A stretch of DNA of 64,000 bases, taken from assembly GCA_008828725.1 (NCBI GenBank), contig MEHQ01003804.1, forward strand, positions 281,555-345,554, in the 5' to 3' direction. The DNA comes from Saccharina japonica (Eukaryota; Sar; Phaeophyceae; Laminariales; Laminariaceae). The position numbers and the translations under genes were made by a program. This document shows, piece by piece, positions 57,701-64,000 of this stretch (the first letter of the stretch is position 1; each line of letters starts with the position of its first letter). The notes under the pieces are model-generated. The model was not told the origin of the DNA, did no database searches, and saw only the letters and a list, made by a program, of their open reading frames with translations.

Positions 57701-60248
57701 ACTCGAACGTCCCGACTAAAATCGCAAACGGGGGTGCCAGTGCAGACTCCAAAAATATGCAACATAGTTCAGCATTCCCCCGTGTCGGCGCTATCATAAT
57801 GTGACGTCAGAAGGCGTAGCAGCAATTTGAAGGCGTCGGGCCCCTATGCTCCCTACTTAAGTGCTCGCGACACCTGTCCAAATAATTTGTCGATCAATTG
57901 GGTGGTTTTGGCGGTCATGGGCTTGTCAGGTACTATCGCGCGTGTAAACGCGCTCCTGAGAGGTATTTGCCAACCAGGCACCCAGTCGGTTTCAAGCAAG
58001 CCATCGGTGCAACGGTCGTCGCATCGTATGAGGATGTATGTCGTCGCTAACTTAGTCGAACAAAGGAGCTGCTGTGCACCATCGGTCTTGCTGACAGACG
58101 CTGGAAATGGTAGAGGGAAAATGCGAGTCAAGTGTTTGCTGCCAAAATGGATGTACGCTCGATAAACAGAGGCGGCATGCTTGGCTATAGCGGCGGCATC
58201 GGCGGTGTCGATCGCGGCGGCGCGAGTGTGGGCTAAGTTGGAAGGTACCGGTTTTGCGCGGTCATCCGTCACGGAGAGCTTACCTAGCTGCGCTGCAGAG
58301 GACGCAACATCCACCAAAGAAGAAGTCACTCGCCTCGGGTTCGGCACCACGGCAACGCCACCGAAGTCGATGAAGGAGCTCTCAGAAAAGCTGGAGGATG
58401 TCGATGAGGCGTCTCCGTGCTGGCGGCCCCTGACGTGGTCCCGTCGTCCGCCAGAGCTGCGTCCACCGCTTTCGCGGTTGGTTTTTCAATAGCCGCCGCT
58501 CCGACGGCGTCCCGTGTCACTATCAGTCCAAAACGCGCCACGTCCGCTCCCTCCACCGCCATCACCTCAACGACGATGGTGGGTGCCGCTACCACCAGTG
58601 CCACCAGCTCCGGAACCACCACCACCAGAGCCACCATCCCCACGGCGAGGGTCCGTCCCGCGGTCGCGGCTGTCGCCACGTGCTTTGTTGCGGGAACGCA
58701 GCTCCTGCTCCAGGGTCGGCTAGACGACTTTATGGTAGGCCGCATCGTGGGCCTTTCTAAGGGCCACGATGAGCGCACGGGACGGAGCCTCCCGCATTTG
58801 TTGATCAAAATCGGCAATAGGCATGCGCTCCCACACCTTGTCGACCGAGAGGTGGTCTGGCCTCGCCTCGGTCGCCGTCAGTAGCGCTTTGGTACTCTTC
58901 AAGACTGCTTGTGCCAACCCGAGATCGAACCACGCTCTCGGCAAGTGTGCCATGCACAACACGCTGCCATGCAGGAAGGCGTCATCACCAAGCCATGTCG
59001 AAGTCGTGTTCGTTTGGCGCGAGAGAGAGGGCGGGGTTGGGGCGGCATTGGCGGTCTTAGCCATCTCCGTCCGCGCAAGGACCGCGAGCTCCCTAGCGGT
59101 AGCAGCGACAGCCTCCTCTTCCGCACGGTCCGCCGCTTCCACCTCCAGTTGCAAGGTGCGAAGGCGCTGCCGTCGACGAGGCTCCGTCTCCTTTGCTCGT
59201 CGTTCGGCTTGCGCCAAGCGTGCGAGTGTGCTGAGAGGAGCGTGGACGTCCCGGTTGTGGGGCGACCCCTGTGCGTTGGTCTCCGAGGCCAGTGAGGTGC
59301 GGTGCTGGGGCTCCGTGGGAAGTTGCGAGGGCGGCAAAACCGAGTCAGAAGCATGGCGTGTCTCTTCCGCCTCTGCTTGCGGGCGCACTTCCTCCGCCGA
59401 AGGAGACTGCTCTTGAGCCGGGCTCGAGCTTGTCAGCTCTAACGTGCCCTCCGAGACGTTATCGCCAGGGGGCCCTACCGTAGGAGGGGCCTGGTGGTCT
59501 GAATCCCGCGATCTGGAACGCGAAGAGGAGACGGACTCCCGGCCTCTCTGACGGGAACGCCCATGGGATCACAACCTGCGAGGCGAAGACTGCTCATCAC
59601 CAGATGACACCATCTTTGAGGAGAGGGCGGCAGGGAGAGGCAGGGCGGGGGGGCAGCCGGAACGGAGTGCAACACTGAAGGCGGGCGTGGAGCGGGGTGG
59701 GGGGGGGAGGTGCTACACGTCAAGGATGGGCAGGAGTAAAGCGGAGGCGCCCCTACCAGTAGTATGTATGGCTGTTCTCCCAAACAGGCCTCGTACACAT
59801 CAAGTTGTAGTATAAATGCCTATACACATGGCAACAGCAGTGTAGTAAGGCAGCTTTAGCACCCTCGGTAATAAAAGGGCAGCACCCCGCCGCAATGTAG
59901 TGTGGTTAACTAGTCCATTGACTGCATTATAGCAGGTCGGGGTCTGTATCAGCCAAATAGTAACGGACAGTTATCGTCTGAACAACAGTACGCAGGGCTG
60001 TGTAGAATAATATTTCCATTGACTGAATGATGTAAGGCCAGCGCGTGCACCAACCGAACAGTAACGGACAGTATCCGTCTGAACGGCAGTACGCTATGCA
60101 GCGTGGAAAGCTATTTCCATTGACTGCATTATATAAGGTCGGTGTGTGCACCATGCCTACTGCAGTATAAAAGAGGGTGGTATGAGGTCACCAGCATAGC
60201 ACCATACCCACTGCAGTATTAAAGGCATTGTTATACGATGGGGTAGTA
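54731..60248. repeat. Right arm of the 11.3-kb palindrome
   Basis: This is the inverse of 48947-54410. It ends at 60248, immediately before a single N. A few differences exist even in the well-conserved outer part, for example around 56243 and in the gag-like region near 58930 and 59010, so it is not a literal mirror of the left arm. The inner part (54960-56065) is clearly more diverged. Confidence 0.93.
56730..59615 (-). mobile_element. Gag-like fossil in right arm
   Basis: This is the mirror copy of 49580-52465 on the minus strand, with the zinc knuckle near 57100-57140. It shares the broken state of the left copy, so the breaks existed before the duplication. It differs from the left copy by only a handful of substitutions. 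Confidence 0.65.
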
Positions 60249-60249
60249 N
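60249..60249. other. Single ambiguous base at the palindrome boundary
   Basis: An isolated N lies exactly where the inverse pairing stops. The sequence to its right (TATATATTATAGGACTTCGA) continues as a piece of the left arm in direct orientation. This marks a probable assembly join. Confidence 0.95.
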
Positions 60250-61220
60250 TATATATTATAGGACTTCGAAGTGGCGAGCAGAGAGCACGCGACAGACGAT
60301 CGGATAGAACTGGCACGCATTCTACTTCAATAAAGCCTCACCACATATATGAACTCCCTCATATATGAAACCGTCATTGTACCTGCTGTATCGAGTGCAA
60401 GCACAATCAATACACAGCGAATTTGCACACACAAGCAATTACGCTGCTACTACTGCCGCTGTACACACGACGCCCAGCAGCGATGACATCCAGCGGGCAC
60501 GCAAATTTAGAGTTAAAAGCACGCATTCTAAATAAATGCCAGCATTCTAAATAAATGCCAGCAGGTTAAACTCGTACTGCTACTGCGGTGCTTTTCATAC
60601 GAGTACATAAATGCAGAAACCGTTGGTCAAATACAAGTACGAGTAGTACGAGGGAAATTTTATAGAGCTCAGCAAACACAAAAACAACCCAACTGCCAAC
60701 TAACTGCTAAGTGTGATGTTATGACTTCTAGCGGTGTGTCTGCGTGCCCGCTGTATGCCAGTGCTGCTGGGTGGCGTGTGTACAGCAGCAGTAGTAGCAG
60801 AGTAGTTGCTTGTGTGTTGCTGGTTGCTTGTGTGTGCAAATTCGCTGTGGGATCATAAGAGTACATAAATGCAAATAATATAACCGTTGGTCAAATAACA
60901 GTACGAGTACGTAGTACGAGGGAAACGTCTAGAGCCCAGCAAACACTAAAACAACCCAACTGCCAACTAACTGCTAAGTGTGATGCTATGAGCGCCAGCG
61001 GTGTGTCTGCGTGCCCGCTGAATGTCAGTGCTGCTGGGTGTCGTGTGTACAGCAGCCGTAGTAGCAGCGTAGTTGCTTGTGTGTTGCTGGGTACATGTGT
61101 GTGCAAATTCGCTGTGTGATCAATTTCAAATTATGTAGGGTTTCCACTGGGAATCACGAGTTTTGTTTTGCGGTCAGGTTCTTCAAGTTCGCCTGAGCGG
61201 GCGGTGTTACGGCGGCTGCT
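60250..61220. repeat. Nested repeat block sharing arm segments
   Basis: 60250-60415 equals left-arm 53030-53195. 60411-60500 is an inverse partial copy of the ends of two direct ~257-bp units at about 60600-60853 and 60860-61118; these share ACCGTTGGTCAAATA, CCAACTGCCAACTAACTGCT and GTGTGCAAATTCGCTGTG. 61119-61220 equals right-arm 56270-56370. A short direct repeat ATTCTAAATAAATGCCAGCA lies near 60525-60562. No gene is recognised. Confidence 0.75.
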
Positions 61221-61890
61221 CCCTTCGGGGCAAGTGAGCCAGCGCTTCACGCGCGGCTCCTCCCTGTCAAGCGCCAAGCAGCACTCAGAATGCTGCTCCT
61301 GCGCTATGTTATACTTCGCGAGAACGCCCGCCACCCCCTCTACCTGACCGTATAGTGGCGGTTGGCTTGAGGTGTGGGAAGGCGGACGCCAAAACATCGA
61401 GACCTTTGGTTAGGCTCGACTCGGTGATCCCTCGCGAAAGCAGCGGGTGCTCTACCCTTTTTTCTCATCAAGGAGGAGGCGACAATATTGGCTACCTCGT
61501 CCCCCTTCTCCATGACGTGAAAACGGACAGAACCTACTCGGGTGGTAACTTTGTTGCCGCCCTCACGAGCCCCGTTCTCGGAGACACCTCAAGGATCTGC
61601 AGACTCTCTTTCGTCTTCGTGCAGGTTAACCCACGTGCAGCATGCACCGTCGGCAACAGTGGAGCCGGAAGCAGATCCGACACTGCCCGACGGGCCAGTG
61701 GTGACACCACGCCCTCCAGTCAGATCAACTGGACGCTATACCCGTATACATACGGACGATTTGCGCCTTTCGTCAAGCACAGGGGGCCCAGAGCCCCCTG
61801 CCCCTCTGAGGGCAAGAAGAGCCCCTTCTTGCGAATTTCCGCCAATGAGCGTGGGTGACGCGAGGCCAGGAACCGTGGGTTTGGACTCGC
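61221..61890 (+). other. GC-rich open stretch upstream of the NADAR ORF
   Basis: The plus frames 61355-61858 and 61542-62024 are open. The second is Pro/Ala/Arg-rich with no recognised domain. The G+C content resembles the gag-like region rather than the rest of the window. It may be a 5' leader or exon of the NADAR gene or a separate decayed element. No splice site can be supported. Confidence 0.3.
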
Positions 61891-62295
61891 CTTGCGCACC
61901 CGAGGCCCGGTGCCGCCTGAGAGGGGCACTGCAGGCACAACCTGCCGAGGCCCGGTGCCCCCTGAGAGGGGCACCGCAGGCCCAAACGGCCGCGGCCCGG
62001 TGCTCTCGGACGGGGGCACTCTAGGCCCAACGGCCGCGGCCCAATGCTAACACACGGGGGCACCACGGGCCCAAACGTCCGAGACCCAGTGGCCTCAGAT
62101 GGGGACACTGCAGGCCGCAAAACCGCGGACCCAAAATTCCGAGACCCAGTGCCCTCAAACAGGGACACTGCAGGCCGGAACACCGCAGGCCCAAACTTCC
62201 GAGACCCAGTGCCCTCAAACGGGGACACTGCAGGCCGGAACACCGCAGGCTCAAACTTCCGAGACCCAGTGCCCTCAAACGGGGACACTTCCGGC
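61890..62295 (+). repeat. 51- to 60-bp coding-phase tandem repeats
   Basis: Units with GAGGCCCGGTGCCNCCTGAG and GGGGCACNGCAGGC (about 51 bp) run from about 61900 to 62040. They grade into near-identical 60-bp units (CCGAGACCCAGTGCCCTCAA, ACNGGGACACTGCAGGCCGG) from about 62080 to 62295. Both period lengths are multiples of three, so all three plus frames stay open. In the NADAR frame each 60-bp unit encodes a 20-residue repeat rich in Thr, Gln, Gly and Ala. Confidence 0.88.
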
Positions 62296-62824
62296 CGGAA
62301 CTGTCAATACGGCCACCGGTGGTTGGACACCGTCGGTCATTGACCCTACTCTCAGATATTCAACAGACAACATGGTGCTGTTCTTGCAGCCCCCTTCGTA
62401 TTGTTCGCAGTGGTCTCCGTTGTCGTTTGTCGTCGACGACGTGTCATATTCTTGCGCGGAGCAGAATATGATGGTCGAAAAATCCAGGCTTTTCAAAGAT
62501 CACCACGCGGTTGAACGCATCATGTCCTCACCGGACCCACGCACGCACAAACGCCTCGGTCGTGGCGTGCGCAACTTTGACTCTGTTGTTTGGGATCGAG
62601 AGAAGCAAGGAGCCGTATTATCTGGCACCTATGCTAAATGTACCCAGAACCCAGCCATGAAAAATGCCCTTTGGAGCACGGGCACCAAACGTTTGGCTGA
62701 AGCCAGCCCTCTGGACCCAGTTTGGGGCATTGATCTCCGGGCGGACGCTCCAAGGGCCAGTGACCCCACAAGTGGAGAGGGTCAAACTTGCTCGGTCAGG
62801 CGCTTTCTGCTGTTCGCGAGATAA
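62099..62824 (+). CDS. NADAR-domain protein (YbiA/DUF1768-like)
   Basis: The 241-codon ORF has an N-terminal low-complexity part (residues 1-64, three 20-residue repeats) and a NADAR domain at about residues 92-215. Visible family features are SFVVDDVSYSCAEQ with the conserved acidic Glu121; LGRGVRNFDSVVWD with Trp165; GTYAKCTQNPAMKNALWSTG; and LAEASPLDPVWGIDL with Glu201, Asp206 and Trp209. NADAR proteins are small N-glycosidase-type enzymes. YbiA acts on riboflavin-pathway intermediates, and others remove ADP-ribose from guanine in DNA as antitoxins of DarT-type toxins. The substrate of this one cannot be told from sequence. The domain is of normal length with its key residues present. The ATG at 62099 follows an in-frame stop at 62045-62047, but an upstream exon is possible. 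Its neighbours are retroelement-related repeats of similar GC content. Confidence 0.8.
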   Translation: MGTLQAAKPRTQNSETQCPQTGTLQAGTPQAQTSETQCPQTGTLQAGTPQAQTSETQCPQTGTLPAGTVNTATGGWTPSVIDPTLRYSTDNMVLFLQPPSYCSQWSPLSFVVDDVSYSCAEQNMMVEKSRLFKDHHAVERIMSSPDPRTHKRLGRGVRNFDSVVWDREKQGAVLSGTYAKCTQNPAMKNALWSTGTKRLAEASPLDPVWGIDLRADAPRASDPTSGEGQTCSVRRFLLFAR

Positions 62825-63720
62825 TTCGCGAAAGCGAGGACGGGCAAGCACACCCCGCCTCCTCTCGTCAATACTGCACTCCCACCGGAAGCACCAGGAC
62901 CGACGGGATTTCCACAGCGCCGCCGCCTGTCCCGCTAACCGCGGCCAGCGCTTAGAAGAGTCCTCTTCTGGAGTTTTCGACTTTGTTTTCGGAGGCGCCG
63001 ACCGACCAAAGCCCTGACGTTTTGGCGATAGCTTCTGGCTTCGGCCCTCGCCTTGCGTTGTCCGAAACACGGCCCCTGCTTTGTTGGGGGCACAGTCACG
63101 CTAGACGATGCTTCGTCAACCCCTAAAATCGCCATACATATATAGTCCACGACGTCATAAACTACATGTACCTGACGCCTGCTATGATATAGTCAGCATG
63201 TTTTCAACGAAATCGTTTCTGAATGGTCGTGAGATATTCAGTTTCTCTAACTATTATACGTGGGTCCGACGCGCTCTCCACTGCCGCAATGCTCCTTCGT
63301 CGCCATGTGGCGTCTGGGCACTTTGCTCTCTGGTATATCCACGGGTTTATTACTGATACGTAAGCATGCATGTACTTGCGTGAACCGCAACATATAACCG
63401 CTATGGGAACGTCGACGATTACGCCGTATAATAATGACACTGTTATTGATCTGGGTCCATCCACTGAGCCGGGTGTTACAGCTATGCTGGCCTCGGGCTC
63501 CTGCTGAGTACAGGAGTGTGGGTGTGGAGGTGTGAGTGACTTGCTTTCCCCGCGAGCGCGCCATAGTCCCCGTTCACAAGCGGCCGCGTAGCGGCACACA
63601 TGTATCAAAGTAACCAGCGACCGCTCAACATTTTCTTTGGACTCTCTGCATCCACGAAAGAAAGCGCATTTTATGTTAGTCTCGCCGGAGTCACGATGGA
63701 CGTGCGGCGTTGTGCACGCG
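62825..63720. other. Unassigned stretch after the NADAR ORF
   Basis: GC-rich sequence continues to about 63100 with short open frames but no recognised domain, then composition returns to the window average. No polyadenylation signal stands out close to the stop codon. Frames on both strands up to 150 codons (62618-63070 minus) are mostly shadows of the NADAR ORF. Confidence 0.4.
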
Positions 63721-63977
63721 ACATGTGACGCGTGCTACGGTAGAGGTAGCACTTTATGGCTGAATCGTTTTCTGAACGATCGGGCTCCTTAACCCAAATT
63801 CGTCGGACTTTCATTTTTGTGACGAGTATTGTTTCAGATTATACTTCGGTCAGTATATTTCTCATCCGGCAGCACTTTTATTTCCCTCCAAAATCATTTT
63901 TTCGGTAAGGTATGACGCTCCTTAAGTGAGAAGCTCAGAAAAAACATGGTGCACCTCTATCGTAGCATGTGTCATGT
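63721..63977. mobile_element. 257-bp MITE, copy 2 of the 21672 family
   Basis: The ends ACATGTGACGCGTGCTACGG (63721-) and ACCTCTATCGTAGCATGTGT (63953-) form inverted repeats of about 25 bp with a 2-bp indel. The inside shares GATCGGGCTCCTTAACCC and AATTCGTCGGACTTTCATT with copy 1. Flanking duplications are not obvious. Confidence 0.75.
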
Positions 63978-64000
63978 ATGCACAGGGATATTCAGGACAA

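Overview
This window reads as a gene-poor, repeat-dense stretch of a eukaryotic nuclear genome. There are no bacterial-style operons. The recognisable parts are Ty3/gypsy and Ty1/copia remnants, hAT-like and piggyBac-like non-autonomous DNA transposons with target-site duplications, tRNA-derived SINEs, microsatellites (CAG, AAC) and minisatellites. The lineage cannot be fixed from the sequence. The mix of elements and the CAG/GTAC-rich texture would suit an alga or another protist such as a stramenopile, but that is a weak guess. I found no rRNA, no functional tRNA, no CRISPR and no confidently identifiable host housekeeping gene.

Layout. 1-4.9 kb: unassigned DNA, a decayed ~36-bp minisatellite and hAT-type fragments. 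4.9-9.7 kb: two old Ty3/gypsy integrase fragments in direct orientation around a CAG-rich repeat. 9.8-13.4 kb: small MITEs, a perfect 30-bp hairpin and two G-run-rich tracts. 13.4-20.3 kb: a composite repeat present twice around an N-gap, with signs of assembly trouble, then a mosaic of its pieces. 21.6-26.6 kb: MITEs, a 184-bp AAC tract and a 0.9-kb foldback element. 27-29.4 kb: a gypsy remnant split by a hAT-like element with a perfect 8-bp duplication. 29.8-31.4 kb: a 1.57-kb long-TIR element. 31.8-34.4 kb: second copies of the CAG repeat and the composite repeat. 34.9-39.9 kb: nested DNA transposons, two of which can be read against related uninterrupted copies. 40.6-43.6 kb: SINEs. 43.8-48.9 kb: minisatellite, a ~182-bp satellite and a piggyBac-like element.

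48.95-60.25 kb is an 11.3-kb palindrome. Each arm holds a GC-rich gag-like fossil with a CCHC zinc knuckle, and a copia RNase H fossil sits at the centre. The outer arm segments are almost identical but the inner ones are clearly diverged, and the palindrome stops exactly at a single N. To its right, a block sharing short segments with the palindrome leads into the most convincing intact gene: a 241-codon ORF carrying a NADAR (YbiA/DUF1768-type) domain behind perfect-phase 60-bp repeats.

The most notable items are the NADAR ORF beside a mobile-element array, the palindrome with its uneven arm divergence, the paired TIR elements with clear duplications, and a strongly over-represented decamer CTATTAATAG that in one aligned repeat pair is exactly a 6-bp insertion into CTAG.
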